A stretch of 37,805 nt of DNA from a bacterium (GCA_020853235.1 JADYZG010000001.1:1-37805); one strand, 5' to 3'; positions 15,905 to 23,944 are shown, counted from the stretch's first letter. Program-made: numbers and translations. Notes: generated by a model from the letters alone, not told the origin.

Positions 15905-16816
15905 CTAATGTTCTAATTTCTTCTTCAGAATGTAAAGTGGTCGACCTTGTACTTGTTGATATGTTCTCCCGATGTATTGTCCAATTGCGGCTAATGCGAG
16001 TAATACAATACTGGTAAGTAACGTTCCGTACCCCAGCAATACAATAATAGAGTTTGCAAGAAGTAATCCGATAATCGTTCCCATAAAGCCACCAGCAGCA
16101 AGTAAAGTTCCAGAATATCCGACAAGAGCGATTGGTGCTAACGAGAAGCCTGTGAATGCATCTTCTGCTAAACGCATCATCTTCTTGAGTGAATATCCAG
16201 ATTCTCCAGCTGATCGACCTTTTCTATCAAATAACACGGGTGTTTGCTTGAAGCCAATATAACTGACTAAGCCTCGTAGAAATCGATGTTTTTCTGGAAA
16301 CGTTTTGAGTGTCTCTGCAACTTGCCGAGAAATAAGTCTGAAGTCACCTGTATCGGCAGGAATTTCGATATCAGAGAATCTTCGTAGAATTCGGTAAAAC
16401 CAATACGCAGTAAATTTCTTAAGGATACCATCCATTCTTTTGCGTCTTTTTGCGTATGCAACATCACTACCCTGCTCCCAGGCAGCGATCAATTCAAGAC
16501 AAACCTCTGGTGGGTCCTGAAGATCGGCATCCATAAAGATGATTGCGTCACCTGTTGCTGCATCGAGTCCAGCTGTTATAGCCATTTGGTGTCCAAAATT
16601 TCGTGAAAAGAAAAGTACTTTAACTGCATTATCTTTTTTATACAATTCTTCTAGGATTTCTGGTGACGAATCTTTGCTTCCATCATCAACAAAAATAAAT
16701 TCGGTATCGTAGTTAGGTAATTGTTTCTGGAGTTTCTTTAGTGCGTCGTACAGTTTAGGCAGATTTTCTGCTTCGTTAAAAATTGGGAGAATCCATGAAA
16801 CTTTCTGTGATGCCAT
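15905..16816 (-). CDS. Membrane-bound family 2 glycosyltransferase (DPM1/GtrB-like)
   Basis: This enzyme would load a sugar onto polyprenyl phosphate at the inner membrane face. The GT-A domain (1-~215) has ILPIFNEAENLP, FVDDGSKDSS, the metal-binding MDADLQDPP (D96/D98) and TGDFRLISRQV. Two transmembrane helices follow (about 230-285), with a basic tail, as in GtrB/ArnC-type enzymes. The open frame runs back to 16915, but I place the start at ATG 16816, because it begins the family's conserved N-terminus and TACAAT ends 6 nt upstream. It heads the glycan operon and diverges from the gene at 16872. Confidence 0.93.
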   Translation of the reverse strand: MASQKVSWILPIFNEAENLPKLYDALKKLQKQLPNYDTEFIFVDDGSKDSSPEILEELYKKDNAVKVLFFSRNFGHQMAITAGLDAATGDAIIFMDADLQDPPEVCLELIAAWEQGSDVAYAKRRKRMDGILKKFTAYWFYRILRRFSDIEIPADTGDFRLISRQVAETLKTFPEKHRFLRGLVSYIGFKQTPVLFDRKGRSAGESGYSLKKMMRLAEDAFTGFSLAPIALVGYSGTLLAAGGFMGTIIGLLLANSIIVLLGYGTLLTSIVLLALAAIGQYIGRTYQQVQGRPLYILKKKLEH

Positions 16817-16822
16817 ATCTGA

Positions 16823-16828
16823 ATTGTA
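16823..16828 (-). promoter_or_regulatory. -10 box for glycan operon
   Basis: TACAAT on the minus strand, 6-nt spacer, ATG 16816. It faces away from the promoter at 16861-16866. The two expected -35 regions overlap around 16838-16851. Confidence 0.65.
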
Positions 16829-16860
16829 AACTTTTTTATCGATATTCGCAACGGAAGTGT

Positions 16861-16866
16861 TACAAT
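16861..16866 (+). promoter_or_regulatory. -10 box for gene at 16872
   Basis: TACAAT with a 5-nt spacer (tctcg) before ATG 16872. The open frame extends 15 nt upstream to a GTG at 16857 that lies before and through this box, so ATG 16872 is preferred. Confidence 0.65.
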
Positions 16867-16871
16867 TCTCG

Positions 16872-17666
16872 ATGATCAAAAAATCTTCCTTGCAAGCTCG
16901 ATTAAAGAAATTCATTAAATTTCCTCAAGATGCAGTTATTGGTAAAAATATTGAGTTAGTATACAAAGTCGTTTGTTCTATCGATGATATCTGTAATGCA
17001 AAAAAAGGTGGTCGAGTGAAACGGCATAATCTTCTTGCTCTCTTTGTCGCGGGTCAGTTTACCCAGGAAGCAGGTGATCTTTTACAAAAAATAATACGAG
17101 ACGAACAAAAACTTCCAAAACTAGAAAGAACTTTTCCTGATCTTCTCGGTGACATAGCAACATTTCGGAATAAAGAAACTACTACCCTTCCGGGGCTTTT
17201 CACAACAACACTGTTGTTCAGTAATTGGAGTACAAAAAGTGATCTAAAACAAGATCTGAAAGATTTAGGAAATTTATTAGTGAAAGCAACGGTACTGGTT
17301 CCTGCAATGAAGTTAGTGAAAGAATCGTCTTATAAAAAAACTCAAGTTGATACTGATCGAATAGGTTTTATCTACTTACGGGAATTAGCAAATACCCTTC
17401 ATATTGCAGCAACTACGACACCCTTACCTGAGGTAGAAATGAGCAAAAATATTGGTAACAACGAACGTCAAAAGATTGTTGAGAGTGTTAGACGATTTTC
17501 TGTAGACAAGCAAGTTCACCAACAGTATACACAAATTAAAGAACAACTGACTTTACTATTAGAAGACATAAAAGATTTCCTTGTAGATTACCCGAAAAGT
17601 GAAATACGTCTCAAAGGTTTCAAACAGCTGTCATTCAGTTGCCGGAAGTATTTATCGATTCTTTAA
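16872..17666 (+). CDS. Uncharacterised soluble helical protein
   Basis: I do not recognise this 264-residue protein. It is basic, largely helical by composition, and lacks a signal peptide or a clear membrane segment. It opens IKKSSLQARLKKFIKFPQD and contains no obvious nucleotide-binding, metal-binding or catalytic motif. The only two cysteines are near residues 35 and 41, plus one near the C-terminus (SFSCRKY). It diverges from the glycan operon and converges on the Pro-rich membrane protein gene, with the two stop codons sharing one TTAA (17663-17666). A role tied to surface glycans is possible from position alone. Confidence 0.75.
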   Translation: MIKKSSLQARLKKFIKFPQDAVIGKNIELVYKVVCSIDDICNAKKGGRVKRHNLLALFVAGQFTQEAGDLLQKIIRDEQKLPKLERTFPDLLGDIATFRNKETTTLPGLFTTTLLFSNWSTKSDLKQDLKDLGNLLVKATVLVPAMKLVKESSYKKTQVDTDRIGFIYLRELANTLHIAATTTPLPEVEMSKNIGNNERQKIVESVRRFSVDKQVHQQYTQIKEQLTLLLEDIKDFLVDYPKSEIRLKGFKQLSFSCRKYLSIL

Positions 17667-18691
17667 GGAATTACCGGGTCAGTTGGGTTATATTGTTTTG
17701 CTGTAACTGCTTCTGCTGCAGGTGCGTCTGCTACGCCTACAACCATTGTTGCTCTTGGTTCAGATTGAGGTAAAGGAGGCAGTCCGACAGGAGTTTTTGT
17801 TTCTGGGGTTGGTGGTACAACTGGTGCCGGAACTGGAGGTGCTGTCTCAACTGCAGGAGTAGCGGCTGGCGGGGTTGTTACTACAGGTTCAGGAATGGTA
17901 GATTCTACTGGAGTTGTTGGTTTTACTTCGGGAGTAACCGCAGGTACTACTGAGGGTGCGTCTCGTTGTGCTGCAGGTTTCGGCTCAACAGCGCTTGGTA
18001 ACGGAGGAAGTACCACTTCGGCGACAGGTTTTACCTCGGCAGGTGCCGGTTGAGTAATTGGCGTAACTGTTGGTTTAGCTACTGGTTTTACGATTGGAGT
18101 ATCGCCAATTGGAGGTAATGTCGTTGTTGCTGGAGTACCGAAAGTCGTAGTTGAGGCTGGTGGAGCTACGGTACTTGTTGTTGCTGGTGCTGCTCCAACT
18201 TTTGTAGGCGCTGGTTTCATTGTCTGGTAAGGAAAATCATTGTTAAGTGTTTGTTTCAGTACTTCAGAGTGGATTGCATCTGGAGTTACAAAGTCATTTA
18301 GACTACGTTTTCTGTTAGAGTGATCTGCTAACAGTTCTTGAGGTGATTGTGATATTTCATCATTCTTTTTTGGAGGTTCATTGGATGCAGTTACCTGTGA
18401 AACGGTAGCAGGTGTTGGTGAAGGGGCGGTTACGTTTGTTGTGGTTGGATTTGTAGTAGGAGTAGTTTTAGTTGCAATACTACTCTGCTGTGTGATTGAT
18501 CTGACGGCAAGGTCGGATCCAAGTACCCACATAATAACTCCACGGACGATGAGTACAAGGATAATGAGCAAGACTATCCCGATAATCCAAAGAAAGTGCT
18601 TTTCTGAAAGTTCGATTCCTCCGATTGAAAATAGCGGAGCGCCGCTTTTTGTCATATCTACTAATTTGTACCAAAAATCTGTCGTGTTCAT
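17663..18691 (-). CDS. Single-pass membrane protein with long Pro/Thr/Ala-rich tail
   Basis: This 342-residue protein has a short N-terminal segment (about 1-32), one strongly hydrophobic helix (about 33-57), and then some 275 residues of low complexity rich in Pro, Thr, Ala and Val, with recurring LPPLP / LPPIG motifs. A less biased island lies in the tail at about 125-180 (ELLADHSNRKRSLNDFVTP and following). No folded domain is visible. I chose ATG 18691, since the frame open to 18946 runs through the divergent sigma gene and promoters. The tail may span the cell envelope or be glycosylated. Membrane orientation is ambiguous. Polyproline stretches make it a likely EF-P client. Confidence 0.75.
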   Translation of the reverse strand: MNTTDFWYKLVDMTKSGAPLFSIGGIELSEKHFLWIIGIVLLIILVLIVRGVIMWVLGSDLAVRSITQQSSIATKTTPTTNPTTTNVTAPSPTPATVSQVTASNEPPKKNDEISQSPQELLADHSNRKRSLNDFVTPDAIHSEVLKQTLNNDFPYQTMKPAPTKVGAAPATTSTVAPPASTTTFGTPATTTLPPIGDTPIVKPVAKPTVTPITQPAPAEVKPVAEVVLPPLPSAVEPKPAAQRDAPSVVPAVTPEVKPTTPVESTIPEPVVTTPPAATPAVETAPPVPAPVVPPTPETKTPVGLPPLPQSEPRATMVVGVADAPAAEAVTAKQYNPTDPVIP

Positions 18692-18724
18692 GATGTGAAA
18701 TTGATAGGCAATTTTAGTAATTTC

Positions 18725-18730
18725 AGTATA
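18725..18730 (-). promoter_or_regulatory. -10 box upstream of Pro/Thr-rich membrane protein
   Basis: TATACT on the minus strand, 33 nt before ATG 18691, giving a leader of roughly 27 nt without a Shine-Dalgarno. One of the few genes here with a real leader. Confidence 0.4.
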
Positions 18731-18783
18731 GCAAATATTAGACGATTGCAATAGTACGTCACATTTTAATGAGTAGTTCGTTG

Positions 18784-18789
18784 TATAAT
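18784..18789 (+). promoter_or_regulatory. -10 box for ECF sigma operon
   Basis: TATAAT with a 6-nt spacer before ATG 18796. This is a housekeeping-type box. I see no GGAAC-type ECF -35 element, so autoregulation by the encoded sigma is not evident. Confidence 0.6.
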
Positions 18790-18795
18790 TAAGCG

Positions 18796-19335
18796 ATGAA
18801 TAGTAGTGATCTGGTACTCCTTTGCCAGAAGATGCAACAAGGAGACCAAAAAGCTTTTTCATCTCTCTATGAATGTTGTTATGCGCCTCTCTACAGATAT
18901 ATTTTTGGCATGACTTTCTCTCGGGATGATGCTGAAGATATAACACAGGAAACTTTTCTTAAAGTGGCACGAGCAATTCGTTCTTTTAAAACTGGCAGTG
19001 TTATGGCATGGATGTACACGATTGCCCGAAATATTTTGTTCGACCGGTTAAGAAAAAGTAAATACACTACCCCACTTCGAGAAGACCATGAAAACAGTTT
19101 TAGTTACGAGGAGTATTTTGATGAAGAACTTTTAAAAAATAATTCACTACTTGAATTGAGAGAACATCTTCAGCATCTCACACTCCATGAACGAGAAATG
19201 ATCTTTTTGAAATATTGGAACGATATGGATATGAAACAAATTGCAGAATTGGTGGGTAAAAGCCACGAAGCGACTAGAAAGGAAATAAGTAGGATAATGA
19301 GTAAATTAAGAACTATGTGGGAAAATAAAGAATAG
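18796..19335 (+). CDS. ECF-type RNA polymerase sigma factor
   Basis: This is an alternative sigma factor that would redirect RNA polymerase to a stress or surface regulon. Region 2 (about 10-80) reads GDQKAFSSLYECCYAPLYRY, then DDAEDITQETFLKVARAI and the -10-contacting AWMYTIARNILFDRLRKSK. After an acidic linker, region 4 (about 118-175) has LTLHEREMIFLKYWNDMDM followed by the helix-turn-helix KQIAELVGKSHEATRKEISR. There is no region 1 or 3, as expected for ECF factors, and 179 residues is typical. The next gene starts 2 nt later and encodes a single-pass membrane protein, the classic layout of sigma and anti-sigma. Confidence 0.93.
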   Translation: MNSSDLVLLCQKMQQGDQKAFSSLYECCYAPLYRYIFGMTFSRDDAEDITQETFLKVARAIRSFKTGSVMAWMYTIARNILFDRLRKSKYTTPLREDHENSFSYEEYFDEELLKNNSLLELREHLQHLTLHEREMIFLKYWNDMDMKQIAELVGKSHEATRKEISRIMSKLRTMWENKE

Positions 19336-19337
19336 CT

Positions 19338-19802
19338 ATGGAAAAAGATATTAAACAAATTGGAAAGAATGTTAAGATTGATAAGGTACGTGCGATTGAC
19401 ACATTAGAATTATTCTCACGGGAACTTGTCACACATAATAAGAAGAATCGTTTTATAGATAACATTATATTATTTATCATGGAAGGAAATGGTATGGGAT
19501 TAGCAATTAAGACATTGTTTATAATCATGGCAATCGGTGTGTTGGTCGTAGCTGGGAATGCTTTAGGGGTGTATAACCCCACGAATGAGCAACTTGCTCA
19601 AGTAACTCCTCCTCCGACTCAGTCACCGGTTCCTACAGTATCTGTTATTACTAGTTCTACAGATGTTGATGCTGTTTTACAAGAGGTTGACAGCATGATT
19701 GTTGAAATTGATTCTCTCCAAGATGAAATTTCTTCGCTAGATAACTCTTTTGAGACTGCTGAGATAGAAGTACTTGGTACTGAATTAGATAATATTAACT
19801 AA
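19338..19802 (+). CDS. Single-pass membrane protein, candidate anti-sigma factor
   Basis: This 154-residue protein has a charged cytoplasmic N-terminus (about 1-54), one transmembrane helix (about 55-76), a Pro/Thr linker (VTPPPTQSPVPT, about 89-100), and an acidic helical, coiled-coil-like C-terminus (about 108-154). I see no known anti-sigma domain signature (for example no zinc-binding HxxxCxxC). Assignment rests on topology and on its start 2 nt after the sigma stop. The extracytoplasmic acidic coiled coil could bind the secreted, basic helical protein encoded 13 nt downstream. Moderate certainty that it is a real gene; low-to-moderate that it is an anti-sigma factor. Confidence 0.75.
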   Translation: MEKDIKQIGKNVKIDKVRAIDTLELFSRELVTHNKKNRFIDNIILFIMEGNGMGLAIKTLFIIMAIGVLVVAGNALGVYNPTNEQLAQVTPPPTQSPVPTVSVITSSTDVDAVLQEVDSMIVEIDSLQDEISSLDNSFETAEIEVLGTELDNIN

Positions 19803-19815
19803 ATAAACAAAGAAC

Positions 19816-20529
19816 ATGAAAAAAATTTTTATCACAATTCTTTTGACAATGACACTTTCTATGGGAACTGCTTTTGCACAGACGACAGTGACCCCGACTC
19901 CGACACCTACGAGGATTAGAACTGAGGTCGTTGGCGATAAAATTAAACAAGCCGCACTTCGTTCATCGAAGGCGATCGCATCAAGGATATTTCAAGATCA
20001 TTTTTTGAAGAAACTTAATGCACTGAGAATTAGAGTTGCAAACAATCCTAAACTTGGCGAGGACGCAAAAAAGGTGCTTCTTGGTAAAATTGATGGAGAG
20101 TTGTTGTGGTTTACAGAACAGAAAGAAAAAGTTGAAGCAGCGACTACTGTTGCGCAAGTGAGAGAATATACAAAAGTAGCGAGATTGAGATTTTTAGAGG
20201 TAGGTAAAGATGTGCGTAAACTTTATTTTACACATTGGTTTGTCGTTTCACTTGAGAGAGTCGTTAAAAGAATTGAGGAGTCAATTTTACCAAAAATTGA
20301 AACGAAACTTAATGAATTAGCAAATAAAGGAATTGATGTAACGGCTGAAAGAGTACTGTTTGATAAAGCAAAGCTGGAAGTTTCTGCTGCGAAACAAGAA
20401 ATCAATGAAATTCGTAATAGTACGACCTACGATATGGCTAGAAAGAATTATAATGAAGCTCGACTACATATTAAAGCAATGCGAGAAACACTTAAGGAAC
20501 TCCTCACGGGCTTGAAGGATAAAGTCTAG
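19816..20529 (+). CDS. Secreted helical protein of the sigma operon
   Basis: The 237-residue product begins with a clear signal peptide (1-21, KKIFITILLTMTLSMGTAFA with cleavage near AFA-Q). A short Pro/Thr segment (TTVTPTPTPTR) comes next, and then an almost entirely alpha-helical, Lys/Glu/Arg-rich body with long amphipathic helices (about 45-237). There are no cysteines. It resembles periplasmic helical sensors or chaperones in overall design only; I find no specific family signature. It completes a sigma / membrane protein / exported protein operon and may be the ligand-sensing component or a regulated envelope protein. Confidence 0.8.
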   Translation: MKKIFITILLTMTLSMGTAFAQTTVTPTPTPTRIRTEVVGDKIKQAALRSSKAIASRIFQDHFLKKLNALRIRVANNPKLGEDAKKVLLGKIDGELLWFTEQKEKVEAATTVAQVREYTKVARLRFLEVGKDVRKLYFTHWFVVSLERVVKRIEESILPKIETKLNELANKGIDVTAERVLFDKAKLEVSAAKQEINEIRNSTTYDMARKNYNEARLHIKAMRETLKELLTGLKDKV

Positions 20530-20559
20530 AAGAAATTGAATATAGTGGGAGGTAACCTG

Positions 20560-22074
20560 TTATTTCTTCCTTCCCATTTGGGGAAAGAAAACAGTCTGTC
20601 GCATTGGTTTATCGACCATAAATGAGAATAGACGTTCACCCATGCCGAATCCTGTTGTTGGTGGCATTCCATATTCGAGCATTTCGACGAAATCGTAGTC
20701 AATCATTTGTGCTTCAGAATCTCCTGCATCGCGCATTGCTTGTTGCTTTTGGAATCTTGCCAATTGATCTGGTGCATCAATAAGCTCAGTATATCCATTC
20801 CCGATTTCACTACCAGCGATAATAATATGGAAACGTTCTGTCACTGTTGGGTTAACGTCACTAACTCGTGCGAGTGGTGAAGTGATTGTTGGCTCGTTAA
20901 TCAAGAATATGGGTCCTGCAATATTGACTCGGATTTGTTTCCAGAGGAGATCTGCAAGGCGTTCCCTATTCGCGTCTTCTTCAAATTTTGCCTGTCTCTC
21001 GCGTAGGCAATTTTTCAATTCCTCTTCTGTTGCTGTGAGTACATTCACACCGAGTTTTTTTTGAATGGTTTCGACATAATCGATATATTCCCATTCCTTA
21101 TCAAAATCAACTTCGTGACCGCGCATGGTGAATTTTGATCGATTGAATACAGATTTTGCAATATAACGATAAAGACTTTTTGCGAGTTCCATATTGTCCC
21201 AGAAGTTCGCGTATGCCCAGTAGAACTCCATGTTCCAGAACTCTTGCAAGTGTTCATCATCGATACCTTCGTTACGGAAGTTTGGACCAATTTCAAATAC
21301 TTTTTCGTATCCTCCACCGATAAGTCTTTTGAGATGGAGTTCTGGGGAAATCCTTAGATAATAATCTTCATCGAGTGCGTTATGGTGTGTTGTGAATGGA
21401 GTTGCATCGGCCCCACCCGTTGTTTCTTCCATGATTGGTGTGATAACCTCTGTAAAACCCTCACCAATTAAAAAGTCTCTAATTGATTTCCAAAACATTG
21501 ATTTTTTGACAAACATCTCTCTAAGTTCGGCATCGCCGATTAAGTCGAGATATCGTTTTCGGAGTCTTGTCTCGGTATCTTGAAGTCCATGGAATTTCTC
21601 TGGCATTGGACGAACTGATTTTGAAAGAATAGTATACGAGGTAACCATAACCGAAACCTCTCCTGTTTTGGTTTTGCCAATTGTCCCAATCGCTTGAACG
21701 TAGTCACCTATATCGAGTAAATTCATTTGTTCGTATGTTAAGGACTTGTTTGATAACTTCGAACCATCTGCTGTCGCTTCGTCGTTGCTCTTGAAATAGT
21801 CTGATTCTTTGACGTCTTCATCTTTAAAGAAAAGTTGGATTCGCTCTGATTCATCTTGGATGGTCGCAAATGCAATTTTTCCGATATTCCGGAGTAACAT
21901 GATTTTTCCGACAACGGTTACTCGTTTCCCCTCATAATGTTGATATTCGGACTTAATCTTCTTAGCGGTATCGGTGCGGAATGTGCCTGCTCTAGCAGAA
22001 ACGAATGGGCTAACACCAAGATCTCTGAGCGTTTGAATCTTTTGCAGCCTTGTTTGCCTAATATCGTCTAACAT
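20560..22074 (-). CDS. lysS: Lysyl-tRNA synthetase, class II
   Basis: LysRS charges tRNA-Lys. The 504 residues comprise an N-terminal OB-fold anticodon-binding domain (about 45-150, KRVTVVGKIMLLRNIGKIAF) and the class II core. The core has the LysRS signature RLRKRYLDLIGD, then GGADATPFTTHHNALDEDYY and LRISPELHLKRLIGGGYEKV, motif 2 in FRNEGIDDEHLQEFWNMEFY, and motif 3 in TTGFGMGERLFSFM. Two deviations from textbook LysRS appear: HLQEFWNME replaces HNPEFT, and motif 3 is one residue shorter with Glu-Arg in place of Asp-Arg. Start ATG 22074 follows TATAAT by 5 nt. Confidence 0.94.
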   Translation of the reverse strand: MLDDIRQTRLQKIQTLRDLGVSPFVSARAGTFRTDTAKKIKSEYQHYEGKRVTVVGKIMLLRNIGKIAFATIQDESERIQLFFKDEDVKESDYFKSNDEATADGSKLSNKSLTYEQMNLLDIGDYVQAIGTIGKTKTGEVSVMVTSYTILSKSVRPMPEKFHGLQDTETRLRKRYLDLIGDAELREMFVKKSMFWKSIRDFLIGEGFTEVITPIMEETTGGADATPFTTHHNALDEDYYLRISPELHLKRLIGGGYEKVFEIGPNFRNEGIDDEHLQEFWNMEFYWAYANFWDNMELAKSLYRYIAKSVFNRSKFTMRGHEVDFDKEWEYIDYVETIQKKLGVNVLTATEEELKNCLRERQAKFEEDANRERLADLLWKQIRVNIAGPIFLINEPTITSPLARVSDVNPTVTERFHIIIAGSEIGNGYTELIDAPDQLARFQKQQAMRDAGDSEAQMIDYDFVEMLEYGMPPTTGFGMGERLFSFMVDKPMRQTVFFPQMGRKK

Positions 22075-22079
22075 AGAAG

Positions 22080-22085
22080 ATTATA
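22080..22085 (-). promoter_or_regulatory. -10 box for lysS
   Basis: TATAAT with a 5-nt spacer (cttct) before ATG 22074 on the minus strand; leaderless architecture. Confidence 0.7.
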
Positions 22086-22272
22086 ACAGCCTTGCCGATA
22101 CCGTACAACAAATTACGTGGGTATTTAACGATGTGAAGAAGCCAGCTCTCATAGCTCATCGCTTTCAAGTGTAAAATTAGTCTTCTTTTTTAACCTTTTA
22201 AAATGGACGTACTATAGGCTCTTTTTTGTGTCGTATTTGGTTTGCGAAAACTACTTGCACTCCCCTGATTTG

Positions 22273-22278
22273 TATAAT
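22273..22278 (+). promoter_or_regulatory. -10 box for surface protein gene
   Basis: TATAAT, 11 nt before ATG 22290, predicting a leader of about 4-5 nt. The remaining part of the 215-bp gap between lysS and this gene shows T-rich runs but no structure I can assign. Confidence 0.6.
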
Positions 22279-22289
22279 AAACTGTTCAT

Positions 22290-23189
22290 ATGAATGCTAA
22301 ACTTTTTTCCTATTCACTTATTGCTATCTTGCTGGGGATTGTACTAACTTTACTTTCACCAGTTTCGGCACAGTCAAATGTCAGTTGTAACAATGCAAAC
22401 TACAAGACTCAGCCCTTTATTGATGTTAAAGCAAAGGCGAACGAGACGGTTAAGTTTTATTTTGATGGACAAGGTTATACAAAAATCGTTATCAAAGAGG
22501 GGAACACGATACTGACAACGATTAAAAAGATGTCAGATGGCTCGAATAACGTCTGGGATACACGACCAGCTGCAACATCTGCAAAGACCTATCGATACGA
22601 GTTTTACTTCTGTACCTCTGCAACATATTCGTCCTGTACTCCATGGCCACGGTGGATGCCAAGTAATGTTGCACCGTATGAACACACTTGTGGAACTGGA
22701 TGTAGTAATGGGGAACGAATTTACGCTCTCGCCGATAAAGAAGCACTTTATGCAGCAGCAACTGCAGACGGATCTACACCGTATAACTTGAAAGATAGTG
22801 GGTATGCCCTCTTTAGAGATTCAGAGAGGACAGTTGGTCGAGACACCTCACTTACCTGTTGGGCAGACACTCCGGGAAATGATGGAACTGATAATGATTT
22901 TAACGATGCTGCAGCGATGTGGACAGTTAAGGTAACATCTACTCCACCTGCGACTCCGACTGCTACTACAACCGTAACACCTACTACTCCAACTGTAACC
23001 CTTACTGCTACCCCAACCACACCACCTACAAGAACGCCAACACGAACACCTTCTATCACTCATTCTCCAAGCGAAACAGGTTTCGCAGATGATATCCTCT
23101 TGTACATTGGGGGTGTGCTCTATGTCGTTGGTGTTATCGCATTTATGGGGGCACGAATTGTTATGAGTGCAAAGAAACCTCGCCCGTAG
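22290..23189 (+). CDS. Secreted surface protein with sortase-type C-terminal anchor
   Basis: The 299 residues run as follows: a signal peptide (1-27, cleavage near VSA-Q); an extracellular domain with six cysteines (33, 108, 116, 134, 138, 190) and an Asp/Asn-rich GNDGTDNDFND (196-206) that resembles the calcium-type motif of DUF4114-like domains; a Thr/Pro linker (about 215-258); SPSETG (259-264); a hydrophobic helix (about 267-288); and a basic tail ending KKPRP. The last three elements have the layout of a cell-wall sorting signal, with SPSETG in place of LPxTG. A sortase gene starts 25 nt downstream, making the two a likely substrate-enzyme pair. Confidence 0.85.
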   Translation: MNAKLFSYSLIAILLGIVLTLLSPVSAQSNVSCNNANYKTQPFIDVKAKANETVKFYFDGQGYTKIVIKEGNTILTTIKKMSDGSNNVWDTRPAATSAKTYRYEFYFCTSATYSSCTPWPRWMPSNVAPYEHTCGTGCSNGERIYALADKEALYAAATADGSTPYNLKDSGYALFRDSERTVGRDTSLTCWADTPGNDGTDNDFNDAAAMWTVKVTSTPPATPTATTTVTPTTPTVTLTATPTTPPTRTPTRTPSITHSPSETGFADDILLYIGGVLYVVGVIAFMGARIVMSAKKPRP

Positions 23190-23202
23190 CCTTCTTACTT
23201 GC

Positions 23203-23208
23203 TATAAT
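23203..23208 (+). promoter_or_regulatory. -10 box for sortase
   Basis: TATAAT with a 5-nt spacer (agtct) before ATG 23214. The sortase thus has its own leaderless promoter although it follows the surface protein closely. Confidence 0.7.
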
Positions 23209-23213
23209 AGTCT

Positions 23214-23915
23214 ATGGCATTCGAAATAGCCCATAAACAGCGTGGTTTAAAAGATATTTCTTTTGTATTGTCGTACCTTGGTTTTCTTCTCATTACTGCA
23301 GGTACCATTTTACTTCTTATTCCAGCACTACCGTGGGTTTATTACAGAATTAACGTAGAAGCTACTTCTGATGAGGTAGAAACTTTGACTGGATTTATCG
23401 GGATAGGCGCTGTTGTTGGTCCTACTCCAACGATAACTGGTGGCTTAAATCCTACCCCAACAGTTACTAAAACCCCAAAACCATCGTTAAAGTTGCCTGA
23501 ATTCGACGCATCACTTCCCAGGCAAAATACACTTAAAATTCCTCGTATCGGTGTAAATACCGTGATACAAGAAGGAACTGATTCGAAGAAAGCACTCTAT
23601 CATGGAGTTTGGAGAGTCCCTGAATTCGGAACTCCATTGCGAAACGAAGATCCAATTATCCTTGCAGCCCATCGATACGGCTATATTGAATGGTCTCCAG
23701 CATTTCGCAAAACAAGTTCCTTCGCTAACTTACCAAATTTGAAGAATGGAGATACTTTTCAAATGATCTGGGAACAACGATCTTTTGTGTATAAGGTATA
23801 TCACGTTGAAGAAAATACAGTTCTGACAGACTATTCTGCAGATATTATTTTGTACACCTGTAAGTACTTGAAGTCTCCTGTACGTATTGTCGTTTATGCA
23901 AAACGAATTAGTTAA
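23214..23915 (+). CDS. Sortase (cysteine transpeptidase)
   Basis: This enzyme would cleave sorting signals of exported proteins and attach them to the envelope. A membrane helix (about 19-43) anchors it. A Pro/Thr/Gly linker follows (about 68-90), then the beta-barrel catalytic domain (about 104-233). The triad is visible: H153 in LAAHRYGY, C216 in ILYTCKYL, and R224 in SPVRIVVYAKR. The 233-residue length is normal. The His motif LAAHR and absence of long class-specific insertions are closest to class D/E-type sortases, but I cannot assign the class. The likely substrate lies immediately upstream. Confidence 0.92.
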   Translation: MAFEIAHKQRGLKDISFVLSYLGFLLITAGTILLLIPALPWVYYRINVEATSDEVETLTGFIGIGAVVGPTPTITGGLNPTPTVTKTPKPSLKLPEFDASLPRQNTLKIPRIGVNTVIQEGTDSKKALYHGVWRVPEFGTPLRNEDPIILAAHRYGYIEWSPAFRKTSSFANLPNLKNGDTFQMIWEQRSFVYKVYHVEENTVLTDYSADIILYTCKYLKSPVRIVVYAKRIS

Positions 23916-23944
23916 TTCTATTAGTAATCCCTGCGTGATGGTTG

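Noticed and set aside
20528-20570. Bidirectional terminator between the secreted protein gene and lysS
   Set aside because: GAAGAAAT/ATTTCTTC arms exist but the loop is about 25 nt and the right arm lies in the lysS coding end; too weak to call.
20640-20680. LysRS motif 3 deviation as a sign of a broken gene
   Set aside because: The frame is intact from start to stop with all other signatures, so this looks like a lineage variant rather than decay.
22207-22218. Inverted 12-nt match to 2504-2515 as a shared regulatory element
   Set aside because: A 12-nt identity within a 37.8-kb AT-rich window is expected many times by chance. That both copies are intergenic is mildly notable, but no function is supported.
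22748-23063. Minus-strand open frames opposite the Thr/Pro linker of the surface protein
   Set aside because: Val/Gly- or Ser/Arg-rich low-complexity translations that mirror the repetitive linker codons; no independent support.
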